The notes beneath the pieces are model-generated. The model was not told where the DNA came from and searched no databases. It saw only the letters and a list, made by a program, of their open reading frames with translations. A DNA stretch of 64,000 nt from an uncultured bacterium (GTDB lineage Bacteria; Bacillota; Clostridia; Lachnospirales; Lachnospiraceae): contig CAJMNR010000001.1 of assembly GCA_905214875.1 (NCBI GenBank), forward strand, positions 124,001 through 188,000, read 5' to 3'. Positions 17,636-26,174 of this stretch are shown here, piece after piece. Every line of letters starts with the position of its first letter. Within the stretch, counting starts at the first letter, position 1. The position numbers were made by a program, and so were the translations under genes.

Positions 17636-18418
17636 ATGGAGACATTTGAAGAACAAAAAGAGAATATCACCATCGAACAGATTTACACAATATTGAATAA
17701 CTACCGTATTGGGAAAAAGCCACTAGCAAAGCTTCTTGGCTGGGGGGAAACTACGATCATTCGATACGTGGAAGGAGATTCACCAACAAACGAGTATTCG
17801 GATAAGCTACGAATGATATTAGAAAATCCGGGATATTTTTATGAAATATTAACCCGTAATAAAGATAATATTACGCAAGTAGCCTATAAGAAGTGTACGA
17901 AGGCTGTTTTAAAGCAGATGCTCCAATCGCGAATTAGCGTAATTTCTCAATATATCATCAATAAGCGGGATGGAAATATCAGCTTATTTGAGTTACAGAT
18001 GTATTTATATTACATACAAGCATTTCATTTGGCATTATATAACCACCCGATGTTTGAGGACGATTATATCGTTAATGATGAACAGATGCCATACGAGAGG
18101 GTTTACCAAGACTATACAACTAGAAAAATCTCCGTATTAGATCTCGAGGATGAGTTGCTCACGAGACCAGAAAAAGAGTTTATTGACTACATATTGCAAG
18201 CTTTTGACTGGTATGGTCCTTCCATGTTAAAGAGTCTGGTAGGTTACGAAAAAGTGATGTTACGCATCTCTCGTGACGATAAGAACAGGAAGATCATCAA
18301 TAAAGAAGCGATAAAGATGCATTTTATTGATGTTATAACACTCTATAAGATTAATTCTGAAAGAGACATACATAATTATCCTGATCAACGATTTTTAGAA
18401 ATCAAAGAATTAAGATAG
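17636..18418 (+). CDS. MqsA-type HTH plus Panacea (SocA-like, DUF4065) domain protein
   Basis: A 260-residue cytosolic protein. Residues 12-65 resemble the helix-turn-helix of MqsA-like antitoxins (GKKPLAKLLGWGETTIIRYV). Residues 95-200 match the Panacea/SocA region (LQMYLYYIQAFHLALYNHPM followed by DEQMPYERVYQDY). Panacea proteins are known as antitoxins that neutralise varied toxins and as proteolytic adapters. No small toxin gene flanks this one: the upstream neighbour is leuA and the downstream neighbour is on the other strand beyond a terminator. It may be a solitary regulator or an orphan antitoxin. GAGGAGG supports the start. Confidence 0.75.
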   Translation: METFEEQKENITIEQIYTILNNYRIGKKPLAKLLGWGETTIIRYVEGDSPTNEYSDKLRMILENPGYFYEILTRNKDNITQVAYKKCTKAVLKQMLQSRISVISQYIINKRDGNISLFELQMYLYYIQAFHLALYNHPMFEDDYIVNDEQMPYERVYQDYTTRKISVLDLEDELLTRPEKEFIDYILQAFDWYGPSMLKSLVGYEKVMLRISRDDKNRKIINKEAIKMHFIDVITLYKINSERDIHNYPDQRFLEIKELR

Positions 18419-18420
18419 TA

Positions 18421-18458
18421 AAAAAAGAACGCCCTTAAAAAGAGCGTTCTTTTATTTT
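18421..18458. terminator. Bidirectional terminator between converging genes
   Basis: Arms AAAAGAACGC/GCGTTCTTTT have an A-run on one side and a T-run on the other, serving both the Panacea gene and the DUF2156 gene. Confidence 0.85.
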
Positions 18459-19366
18459 TGAATCAATGTGAATTTTTCTTCTAAGCGAATTGGACGGTAG
18501 GAGAGCTTGGATTTACGTAAACCTTCTTCTCCAAGATCATCCTCGCGGTTAACAAGCTCAGCTTCTGGAAATTCGTGTACCAGGAACTGTTGGTTGATGT
18601 AGTTGTAAATACCACGAACATCAACGGAACCTTTTTCGATATGAATAAATGCACATTTTAATTCTGGATTGTAGCTTCCGATGCTGTAGGCAGCTAACTT
18701 TCCATCAATATAGACACCGCCCATTTTGCATGGAAGCAGAGGACAGTGGTCAAATACACGAAATACACCAGTTTCTTCGCTTGTAATGGCATCTAAACGT
18801 TCAGAAACGTTACGTTCTCTTAACCATTCTTTGTGGAAATCGGAGATTTCTTTTGTATCACAACAATGAAGAGTCTTGTATTCATAACGTCCATCATACG
18901 CCTTTAAAAAGGCATTTAGATGGTTTTTCTTTTTATGATAACTCTTTCCACTTAAAGTACGGAGTTTTTCCGCATCATACATATAATCGAAGCAGTCACG
19001 TTCTTCTTTGATATCAAATTCATTTAAGAAACGTTCAGAATTCTTTAATGTATTCAAGAATAATTCATCAACAATATACATTTTTAAAGGGAGATTAAGG
19101 ACAGTGTTAAAATAGTCCTTAATCTCAAAAAATGCAGTTTCGATATCTTCCACCTTGCAGTAGGGCATCATTGTTGCTATTTCATTGTTTATATTCATTT
19201 TGAAAAACAAATATTTATTAGTATAAGCGAATTCTGTATTATAGAAATCAGTCCAAATATACTGATTCATAAATTGTCCTTCCGAAGTATAGATCGGACG
19301 CATGTGTGCATATCGTTCTATTATCTCAGAACAATCTGCAGTTAGTTTTTCAAATGTATAATTCAT
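18452..19366 (-). CDS. DUF2156 (phosphatidylglycerol lysyltransferase C-terminal-like) protein
   Basis: About 304 residues from the ATG at 19366 (MNYTFEKLTADC). The frame is open 24 codons further, but that would run into typA, and a GGGTG-type ribosome binding site lies before 19366. The protein resembles the tandem-GNAT fold of DUF2156: HKKKNHLNAFLKAYDGRYEY and CKMGGVYIDGKLAAYSIGSY. Related domains transfer lysine or alanine from tRNA to lipids. This one has no membrane part, so its acceptor is unknown. It follows typA by 28 bases and is probably co-transcribed with it. Confidence 0.82.
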   Translation of the reverse strand: MNYTFEKLTADCSEIIERYAHMRPIYTSEGQFMNQYIWTDFYNTEFAYTNKYLFFKMNINNEIATMMPYCKVEDIETAFFEIKDYFNTVLNLPLKMYIVDELFLNTLKNSERFLNEFDIKEERDCFDYMYDAEKLRTLSGKSYHKKKNHLNAFLKAYDGRYEYKTLHCCDTKEISDFHKEWLRERNVSERLDAITSEETGVFRVFDHCPLLPCKMGGVYIDGKLAAYSIGSYNPELKCAFIHIEKGSVDVRGIYNYINQQFLVHEFPEAELVNREDDLGEEGLRKSKLSYRPIRLEEKFTLIQK

Positions 19367-19394
19367 AGGTGAGACACCCTTTCTAGCATTACGA

Positions 19395-21221
19395 TTATTT
19401 ATTATTTCTCTTCGCACGCATACGCATTGTAGGGTCAAGAATCTTTTTACGGAGTCTTAAGTTTTCAGGTGTAATCTCGAGTAATTCATCAGTATCAATA
19501 TAATCAAGAGCTTGTTCAAGGCTAAGGATAGTTGGTGGAGATAAACGAAGAGCCTCATCGCTACCTGAAGAACGAGTATTAGTTAACTGTTTCTTCTTAC
19601 ATACGTTGATTTCCATATCATCTGTCTTAGCATTTTGTCCAATGATCATACCAGCGTAAACTTTTTCACCAGCACCGATGAATAAAGTACCACGATCTTG
19701 AGCACTGTATAAACCGTAAGTAACGGATTCACCAGATTCGAATGCAATAAGGGAACCTTGTTTACGGTAAGTGATTTCACCTCTATAAGGACCATAGCTA
19801 TCGAATACAGTGTTAATAACACCATTACCTTTTGTATCAGTCATGAATTCACCTCTGTAACCGATAAGGCCACGAGAAGGAATTAAGAACTCGATACGAG
19901 TGCTTGAACCATTCATAGGAGTCATATTTTGAAGTTCACCTTTACGAGAACTTAATTTTTCGATAACAGCACCAGAGAATTCTTCTGGTACATCGATGAT
20001 TGCACGTTCCATTGGCTCAAGAAGTTTACCGTCTTCATCATGTTTATATAAAACTTCCGCTTTACTTACTGCAAATTCATAACCTTCACGTCTCATGTTT
20101 TCAATTAATACAGAAAGGTGAAGTTCTCCACGTCCAGATACTTTGAATGAATCTGCACTTTCAGTTTCTTCTACACGTAAAGATACGTCAGTATTTAATT
20201 CTCTAAATAGACGGTCTCTTAAATGTCTAGAAGTAATAAATTTACCTTCTTGACCTGCAAGTGGACTATCATTAACCATGAAAGTCATAGCGATTGTTGG
20301 GTCAGAGATTTTTTGGAAATGGATTGGAGTTGGGTTTTCTGGACTACATAATGTATCACCGATATGGATATCTGAAATACCAGAAATAGCTACGATGGAA
20401 CCAATTCGAGCTTCCTCAACTTCCACTTTTTTAAGTCCCTCAAATTCGTAAAGTTTACTTACTTTTACGCGTTTGAATTTATCCGGTTCATGTTCATTAA
20501 CGATTACCGCATCTTGGTTTACTTTAATAACACCATTATCTACTTTACCTACACCGATACGTCCAACGTATTCATTGTAGTCAATTGTACTGATTAAGAT
20601 TTGTGTTGGAGCTTCTTCATCACCTTGTGGAGCAGGGATGTAGTTTATAATTGTTTCGAATAATGGTTTCATATCTACAGCTTCTTCATCAAGATCAAGT
20701 GTAGAAATACCAGACTTAGCACTTGCAAATACAAATGGGCAGTCTAATTGTTCTTCATTTGCATCAAGATCGATGAATAATTCTAAGATTTCATCAATTA
20801 CTTCAAGAGGTCTAGCTTCAGGTCTGTCAATTTTGTTGATACAAACAATTACAGGTAGGTTTAATGCTAATGCTTTGCTTAAAACGAATTTTGTCTGAGG
20901 CATAGCACCTTCATATGCATCTACTACTAAGACAACACCATTTACCATCTTAAGAACACGTTCTACTTCACCACCGAAGTCAGCATGTCCTGGAGTATCG
21001 ATAATGTTAATCTTAACGTCTCCGTATGTGATTGCAGTATTTTTAGATAAAATGGTAATACCACGCTCTTTTTCGATGTCGTTGGAGTCCATTACACGTT
21101 CAGCAACAGCTTGGTTGCTACGGAATGTACCACTTTGTTTTAGTAATTCGTCAACTAAAGTAGTTTTACCATGGTCAACGTGGGCAATGATTGCGATGTT
21201 ACGTATATCTTCTCTTATCAT
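19395..21221 (-). CDS. typA: Ribosome-binding GTPase TypA/BipA
   Basis: A 608-residue translational GTPase of standard length. The G-motifs are clear: AHVDHGKTTL near the N-terminus, DTPGHADFGGEVER and NKIDRPEARP. The EF-G-like domains III and V (VSGRGELHLSVLIENMRREG; PSRGLIGYRGEF) and the BipA C-terminal domain follow. BipA assists 50S assembly and translation under stress. AAGGA precedes the ATG. It is the first gene of a minus-strand pair with the DUF2156 protein. Confidence 0.96.
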   Translation of the reverse strand: MIREDIRNIAIIAHVDHGKTTLVDELLKQSGTFRSNQAVAERVMDSNDIEKERGITILSKNTAITYGDVKINIIDTPGHADFGGEVERVLKMVNGVVLVVDAYEGAMPQTKFVLSKALALNLPVIVCINKIDRPEARPLEVIDEILELFIDLDANEEQLDCPFVFASAKSGISTLDLDEEAVDMKPLFETIINYIPAPQGDEEAPTQILISTIDYNEYVGRIGVGKVDNGVIKVNQDAVIVNEHEPDKFKRVKVSKLYEFEGLKKVEVEEARIGSIVAISGISDIHIGDTLCSPENPTPIHFQKISDPTIAMTFMVNDSPLAGQEGKFITSRHLRDRLFRELNTDVSLRVEETESADSFKVSGRGELHLSVLIENMRREGYEFAVSKAEVLYKHDEDGKLLEPMERAIIDVPEEFSGAVIEKLSSRKGELQNMTPMNGSSTRIEFLIPSRGLIGYRGEFMTDTKGNGVINTVFDSYGPYRGEITYRKQGSLIAFESGESVTYGLYSAQDRGTLFIGAGEKVYAGMIIGQNAKTDDMEINVCKKKQLTNTRSSGSDEALRLSPPTILSLEQALDYIDTDELLEITPENLRLRKKILDPTMRMRAKRNNK

Positions 21222-21718
21222 TATAGTATCCTTCTTTCTAATATCGGGACCAATATTCTTTCTCTAGTAACACTCTTATGAAATTGTATAATATCGTTTT
21301 AACAATACTATTATTTCGTTATCATAATACGTATATTCTAATGGATATTGGCAATATTTATAAATTAAATTTTTCTACGAAATACAACTTTTATATTTTA
21401 TCATAAAATTAAGATATTACAAGCGTTTCTTCTATATAATGCTTTAGGGTAAAATTGCTTTTCGTAAAAAACTTAGTTTAATATGTATATGTTGAAGGGA
21501 AAAAGGTAAAAATTTCAATTAAACTCTGTTATAATAAGTTATTAATCCATGTTATACTAGCTTAATATTCATAATTTGTGATAATATTTAGAAAAAACTA
21601 TTGCTATAACAATAAAAAAATGGTAAAATTTTACTTCTAAAAGAGGGATAACTTGAATAAACATAATAAGAGAACAATTTTAAAATACCTAGGACAGGGA
21701 AGAGAGGAGTAGTACATT
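21222..21718. other. 497-base intergenic region between divergent typA and ssb-like genes
   Basis: Very AT-rich. On the plus strand the best promoter is TTGCTA (21601-21606) and TAAAAT (21624-21629) with a 17-base spacer. On the minus strand I found only poorly spaced -10-like boxes for typA. I see no riboswitch, T-box or repeat copy here. Confidence 0.5.
21601..21629 (+). promoter_or_regulatory. Candidate promoter of the two-OB-fold SSB gene
   Basis: TTGCTA and TAAAAT with a 17-base spacer. The leader would be about 80 bases. The match is weak in this AT-rich background. Confidence 0.45.
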
Positions 21719-22357
21719 ATGACGGATAAAGTATTCGATAACAATCAAGTAAATATTGCAGGTGAAGTTGTAAGTGACTTTAGATATAGTCACGAAGTAT
21801 TTGGGGAAGGTTTTTATGTTTTGGATATCAGCGTGAATCGATTAAGCGATTCCTATGATATTATTCCCCTAATGGTATCAGAAAGATTAATTGATATCAA
21901 AAAGGATTACAAAGGGCAGTATGTTGAGGTAGCTGGTCAATTCAGATCTTATAACAGACATGATGAAAATAAAAATCGTCTTGTTCTGTCTGTATTTGTA
22001 AGGGAAATCACTGTATGTGAGCCAGGATATGAAAGCGCGAAACCTAATTATATTTTCTTAGACGGTTTCATTTGTAAGCAGCCAGTTTATAGGAAGACTC
22101 CATTAGGAAGAGAGATTGCAGATATTCTATTAGCTGTTAATCGTCCATATGGCAAGTCTGATTATATTCCTTGCATTTGTTGGGGACGTAATGCTAGATA
22201 TGCAGAGAAGTTTCCAGTTGGTGGACACGTTCAAGTTTGGGGACGTATCCAGAGCAGAGAATATCAGAAAAAGATTAGCGAGAATGAATTCGAAAAACGT
22301 GTTGCTTATGAAGTTTCTGTCAGCAAGTTAGAGTATATAGAAAATGAAGCTGAATAG
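21719..22357 (+). CDS. Single-stranded DNA-binding protein with two tandem OB folds
   Basis: 212 residues. Two OB-fold units lie in a row: residues about 8-98 (QVNIAGEVVSDFRYSHEV ... GQYVEVAGQFRSYNRHDE) and 108-205 (YIFLDGFICKQPVYRKTPLG ... IPCICWGRNARYAEKFPVGG). The second is closest to classical SSB, including the TPLGREIADILLAVNR phrase. Bacterial SSB normally has one OB fold and forms tetramers. No acidic DDDIPF-like SSB tail is present. Its role in replication, repair or competence is unclear, but ssDNA binding is likely. GAGAGGAG precedes the ATG. Confidence 0.82.
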   Translation: MTDKVFDNNQVNIAGEVVSDFRYSHEVFGEGFYVLDISVNRLSDSYDIIPLMVSERLIDIKKDYKGQYVEVAGQFRSYNRHDENKNRLVLSVFVREITVCEPGYESAKPNYIFLDGFICKQPVYRKTPLGREIADILLAVNRPYGKSDYIPCICWGRNARYAEKFPVGGHVQVWGRIQSREYQKKISENEFEKRVAYEVSVSKLEYIENEAE

Positions 22358-22447
22358 TAATATTATAGGATTGCATTAATCGACTGGATTTTTTAGTGTA
22401 ATTATGATAGAATGATTCCTATGCTATATGACATTGAGGTGAAATCA

Positions 22448-22936
22448 ATGAATGAAAAAATTGTTCAGGTTTATTATGGTGATGGCAAAGGAAAGACGAC
22501 AGCGGCAATTGGACAATGTATCAGAGCAGCCGGGTTAGGTCATTCTGTAATAATCATTCAGTTCTTAAAAGGACGAGATATTGAAGAGTATTCTTTTTTA
22601 AATAAATTAGAACCTCAGATTAAGCTATTTCGTTTTGATAAAGCGAAAGAAGTTTTCGATAACCTCTCCGAAGAAGAACAAAATGAGGAAAAGAAAAATC
22701 TCATTAATGGTATGAATTTTGCACGTAAAGTGCTTGAAACCGGCGAATGTGACACTCTCGTACTTGATGAGGTACTCGGGTTATTAGAATATGGAATTAT
22801 CAGTATAGAAGATATAATTAAACTGATCCAGTTAAGAGATGATTATTATCAATTAGTTCTTACGGGGAATCATTTGCCAGACGAATTGGTTCCTTATGTG
22901 GACAGTATTTCTCGAATTGAGAAAATTAAAGGGTAA
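22448..22936 (+). CDS. Corrinoid adenosyltransferase (CobA/CobO/BtuR family)
   Basis: 162 residues from ATG 22448, chosen because GAGGTGA lies just upstream and the protein then begins MNEKIVQVYYGDGKGKTTAA. The P-loop GDGKGKTT (about residues 11-18) and LVLDEVLGLLEYGIIS (Walker B-like) are typical. The enzyme transfers the adenosyl group of ATP to cob(I)alamin or cob(I)yrinate to make the coenzyme form. It is slightly shorter than most family members (about 170-200 residues). No other cobalamin genes are nearby. It ends at a strong terminator. Confidence 0.88.
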   Translation: MNEKIVQVYYGDGKGKTTAAIGQCIRAAGLGHSVIIIQFLKGRDIEEYSFLNKLEPQIKLFRFDKAKEVFDNLSEEEQNEEKKNLINGMNFARKVLETGECDTLVLDEVLGLLEYGIISIEDIIKLIQLRDDYYQLVLTGNHLPDELVPYVDSISRIEKIKG

Positions 22937-22943
22937 TTGAAAG

Positions 22944-22979
22944 AGTCAGCCTATGAAGATACATAGGTTGGCTTTTTTT
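22944..22979 (+). terminator. Terminator after the corrinoid adenosyltransferase gene
   Basis: A 12-base stem AGTCAGCCTATG/CATAGGTTGGCT (two G-T pairs) followed by seven T. Confidence 0.93.
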
Positions 22980-23155
22980 CGTTTCAAAAAAACTATTTAT
23001 TAGAATAGCAGAATAATAGCATTAGAAATGGCTATAAGTTACAACGATTGAGTTGTTGAAAATCTCTTTTTTTTATGATAGCATTGAAAGGTACTTCAAA
23101 AAGAGTATAAATTAATACCAAAAAGAAAGACTAGTTTTGGGAGGCATATATTTAA

Positions 23156-24493
23156 ATGAAAGAAAAGATTCTGTCATTCTTTAAAATTAAAGAAAGAGGA
23201 AGCAGTATTAGTATCGAACTAATTGCCGGTATCACAACATTTATGACAATGGCTTATGTATTAGTAACACAGCCAGTTGCAATTGTTGGAGGAACTGCAA
23301 CTCAATTTGTAGATGCAAATGGTGTTGTAGTGACATCACAGGCAATTATGATCTTAACTGCACTGATTTCTGGAATAGTAACTATATTTATGGCACTTTA
23401 TACAAACTTACCATTTGCATTATCAGCAGCTATGGGAACTAACTTTATGTTAGGTGGATTACTTCTTAGTGAGACAGACCAATCCATTACATTTGCTCAA
23501 ATGATGACAATTATTTTAGTGTCAGGTATTATTTTTCTACTTATGTCCTTATTTGGCATTCGTGATTTAGTTGTACGAATGATTCCAAAGAACATTAAAG
23601 TAGCAATCGGTACATGCATTGGATTCTTTATTGCAATGCTTGGTTTAAAAAACTCTGGAATTTGTGATTTTTCCAATGGGTTAGCGGCAGGTGATTTTAC
23701 TGATCCAGCCATTCTTTTATCAATTATCGGTTTATTTATTATTGCGATTTTAACTGCACGTAAAGTTAAAGGCGCATTATTAATTGGAATTATTGCGACT
23801 ACGATAATAGGAATTCCAATGGGAATTACAGCAGTACCAACACAAATCGTATCAATGCCAGATTTTAAAGAGTTAAAGCCTCTTTTATTCCAATTTGATT
23901 TTACAGGATTACTAACTCCTCAATTCTTAATCTTAATGTTTACTGCATTCTTTAGTGATTTCTTCTGTACACTTGGTACAGTATTAGGTGTAGCTGGAAA
24001 AGCAAACATGTTAGATGAAAATGGAGATTTCCCTGAAATCCAAAAGCCATTTTTAGTAGATGCAATTGGAACAGTAGCAGGAGCTTGCTTCGGTACAACA
24101 ACAGTTACGACTTACGTTGAGTCAACTGCAGGTGTAGAGGCAGGTGGACGTACAGGATTAACATCCTTAACAACAGGTGTTATTTTATTAGCAACAGTAT
24201 TTATTGCACCGTTATTTGGAATTATTCCAGCGGCAGCAACAGCACCAGCGTTAATCTTTGTTGGATTTACAATGATTCAGGGAATTAAAGAGATTGATTT
24301 CTCAGACTTTGGCGAAGCTTTTGGCCCATTTATGATGATTTTAATTGGAGCATTTTCATCATCTATCGCAGACGGTATTGCAGCAGGTATCCTTTGCCAT
24401 ATTATCATGAAAGTATTTACTGGTAAATTTAAAGAAATTCATATTGGAATGTATGTATTGTGCATCCCATTAGTTGTATATTTTATCATATAG
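23156..24493 (+). CDS. NCS2-family purine (adenine/guanine/hypoxanthine) permease
   Basis: A 445-residue, roughly 12-14 helix transporter of the AzgA/PbuG branch. The diagnostic features are ELIAGITTFMTMAYVLVTQP at the N-terminus, ALSAAMGTNFML, and TTTVTTYVESTAGVEAGGRT in the substrate-site helix. It imports purine bases by proton symport. The leader (22980-23155) does not contain the conserved purine-riboswitch core as far as I can see. GGGAGGC lies before the ATG. Transcribed alone. Confidence 0.9.
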   Translation: MKEKILSFFKIKERGSSISIELIAGITTFMTMAYVLVTQPVAIVGGTATQFVDANGVVVTSQAIMILTALISGIVTIFMALYTNLPFALSAAMGTNFMLGGLLLSETDQSITFAQMMTIILVSGIIFLLMSLFGIRDLVVRMIPKNIKVAIGTCIGFFIAMLGLKNSGICDFSNGLAAGDFTDPAILLSIIGLFIIAILTARKVKGALLIGIIATTIIGIPMGITAVPTQIVSMPDFKELKPLLFQFDFTGLLTPQFLILMFTAFFSDFFCTLGTVLGVAGKANMLDENGDFPEIQKPFLVDAIGTVAGACFGTTTVTTYVESTAGVEAGGRTGLTSLTTGVILLATVFIAPLFGIIPAAATAPALIFVGFTMIQGIKEIDFSDFGEAFGPFMMILIGAFSSSIADGIAAGILCHIIMKVFTGKFKEIHIGMYVLCIPLVVYFII

Positions 24494-24498
24494 AAGGA

Positions 24499-24553
24499 AC
24501 AGGCCGATATCTGGATCTTAGAAAAAGGATTCAGGTGTCGGCCTGTTTATTTA
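24499..24553 (+). terminator. Terminator of the purine permease gene
   Basis: The outer arms ACAGGCCGA/TCGGCCTGT with additional inner pairing (CTGGATC/GGATTCAG) are followed by TTATTTA. Confidence 0.9.
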
Positions 24554-24670
24554 GTAGCAGGTGATGCAAAAGAATAGCGGCATTTGACGCGACAAAGGCC
24601 TAGCAAAGTAATGGGAATATGGGAAAAAGTGTTTCTTGAATGAAAAAATACCATACTTTGGTAATGTTGG

Positions 24671-24699
24671 TTGACAAGTAAAAATAGCGATGGTATGAT
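24671..24699 (+). promoter_or_regulatory. Promoter of the lysine riboswitch-dapAB unit
   Basis: TTGACA at 24671-24676 and TATGAT at 24694-24699 with a 17-base spacer. Confidence 0.85.
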
Positions 24700-24739
24700 T
24701 AATAAAAGTAAAAAAGGTACATAATATAATAGCTTTAAT

Positions 24740-24901
24740 GGTAGAGGTGCATTTTTAAAGAGTAAACATTTTGATGTGTTTCAGGCACAGGTGAGGAATG
24801 TTGAAAGGGAAAAATGCCGAAGGTAAGATAATCCTGATTTATTTTTCCTGGGCATATGGTGAATAATCATATGACTGTCATCAACTTGATGGAGTGCTAC
24901 C
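24740..24901 (+). promoter_or_regulatory. Lysine riboswitch (L-box) aptamer
   Basis: The conserved L-box segments occur in order: GGTAGAGGTGC at the 5' end, AGAGTAAACA, AGGTGAGGAATG, GAAAGGGAAAAATGCCGAAG, CTGGGCATATG, then GACTGTCATC and GATGGAGTGCTACC. P1 is formed by GGTAG (24740-24744) and CTACC (24897-24901). Lysine binding is known to promote termination in this family. Here it governs dapA-dapB, the lysine/diaminopimelate branch, which agrees with the call. Confidence 0.92.
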
Positions 24902-24943
24902 TAAAGAATTATTTTATCCGATCGTCAGATAGAAAATCTTTAG

Positions 24944-24970
24944 GAGTCGACTACACAGTCGGCTTTTTTT
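24944..24970 (+). terminator. Lysine riboswitch terminator
   Basis: The stem GTCGACT/AGTCGGC with loop ACAC is followed by TTTTTTT. A competing antiterminator is visible: CCTAAAGA at 24900-24907, overlapping the 3' strand of P1, can pair with TCTTTAGG at 24937-24944, which touches the terminator. Confidence 0.88.
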
Positions 24971-25130
24971 ATTCCAAGGAACTTCTATGCGAGAACTTGC
25001 CGAGGAATAAAGAAAAAGCTTTGCTAGGGAGGCACATAAAGACCAAAAGAAGAAGTCGGCCACTGTTTACGACATTTGGGGCTGTTCATTGCAATAAATG
25101 TGTTTTTTTAGTCACAAAGTGTTGTTCTGG
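24971..25130 (+). repeat. Terminator-abutting structured repeat, degenerate copy 6
   Basis: It starts at the base after the riboswitch T-tract. Its core aligns with copy 5: GCTTTGCTAGGGAGGCAC against GCTTCGCTAGGGATGCAC, and GTCGGCC...ACGACATTTGGGGC against GTCAGCT...TGACGGCATTTGGCGC. The inner stem GTCG/CGAC and an outer stem CCAAA/TTTGG keep the family pattern. The 5' arms (ATTCC/GGAAT) are short and the 3' hairpin is decayed. Because it lies between the riboswitch and dapA, it forms part of the dapAB leader when the switch reads through. Confidence 0.6.
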
Positions 25131-25257
25131 TGGAAGATGGTTGTAATGAGCCAGGAAAACTCACATAATGATTAGAAAAGAATAAACTAATACTAATTAA
25201 AAGCAAACATCATGGCAAGCATATGTATCATGAAAGATCATAGAGGAGGTTTTTTAT

Positions 25258-26148
25258 ATGTCTATATTTAAAGGTGCAGGTGTTGCAATTGTAACGCCTA
25301 TGAAAGAAAATAAAGAGGTTGATTTCGATCGTTTTAAAGAATTATTAGATTTCCAAATTAATAACAGTACAGATGCAATTGTTGTTTGTGGAACAACAGG
25401 TGAAGCTGCTACATTAAGTCATGAAGAGCATTTAGAGTGTATTAAATTCACAGTAGACTATGTAAATAAGAGAGTCCCAGTTATTGCAGGAACAGGCTCC
25501 AATTGCACAGATACTGCGATTTATTTATCACAAAAAGCAGAAGAATATGGAGTAGATGGTTTATTAGTTGTAACTCCTTACTACAATAAAGCAACTCAAA
25601 ATGGTTTAAAGAAACATTTTACAGCCATTGCAAATAGTGTAAAAGTTCCAATTATCTTATATAATGTGCCAAGTAGAACGGGATGCGCATTAAAAGCAGA
25701 TACAATTGTTGACTTAGCGAAAAATGTTGAAAATATCGTTGCTGTAAAAGAAGCAACTGGAGATATCTCATTCGTAGCAGAGTTAATGCAAAAAGCAAAT
25801 GGATGTATCGACGTGTACTCAGGAAATGATGATCAGATCGTTCCTGTATTATCCTTAGGTGGCGTTGGTGTAATCTCTGTATTATCTAATATCTGTCCAA
25901 AGGAAACACATGATATTGTAGCTCTTTATTTAGAGGGAAAAGTAAAAGAGAGTTTAGCTCTTCAAATGAAATATCTACCTGTTTGTCATAATTTATTTAC
26001 AGAAGTAAATCCTATTCCTGTAAAGACAGCATTACGTTATATCGGTATTGATTGTGGTTCCTTAAGAAGTCCATTAACAGATATGGAAGAGGAAACTGCA
26101 GCAAAACTAAAAGAAGCAATGAAAGAAGCAGGTATTAACGTAAAATAA
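25258..26148 (+). CDS. dapA: 4-hydroxy-tetrahydrodipicolinate synthase
   Basis: A 296-residue TIM-barrel lyase that condenses pyruvate with aspartate semialdehyde, the first step towards diaminopimelate and lysine. The key residues are visible: VVCGTTGEAATLSHEEH (threonine pair), YNVPSRTG (catalytic Tyr) and VAVKEATGD with the Schiff-base lysine near residue 161. AGGAGG precedes the ATG. It is controlled by the upstream lysine riboswitch and followed 26 bases later by dapB. Confidence 0.97.
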   Translation: MSIFKGAGVAIVTPMKENKEVDFDRFKELLDFQINNSTDAIVVCGTTGEAATLSHEEHLECIKFTVDYVNKRVPVIAGTGSNCTDTAIYLSQKAEEYGVDGLLVVTPYYNKATQNGLKKHFTAIANSVKVPIILYNVPSRTGCALKADTIVDLAKNVENIVAVKEATGDISFVAELMQKANGCIDVYSGNDDQIVPVLSLGGVGVISVLSNICPKETHDIVALYLEGKVKESLALQMKYLPVCHNLFTEVNPIPVKTALRYIGIDCGSLRSPLTDMEEETAAKLKEAMKEAGINVK

Positions 26149-26174
26149 AGAACGAGAAAAGAGGATAAAGTTTT

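Noticed and set aside
22980..23155. Purine riboswitch before the purine permease
   Set aside because: The conserved purine aptamer core segments and paired loops are not present in this leader.
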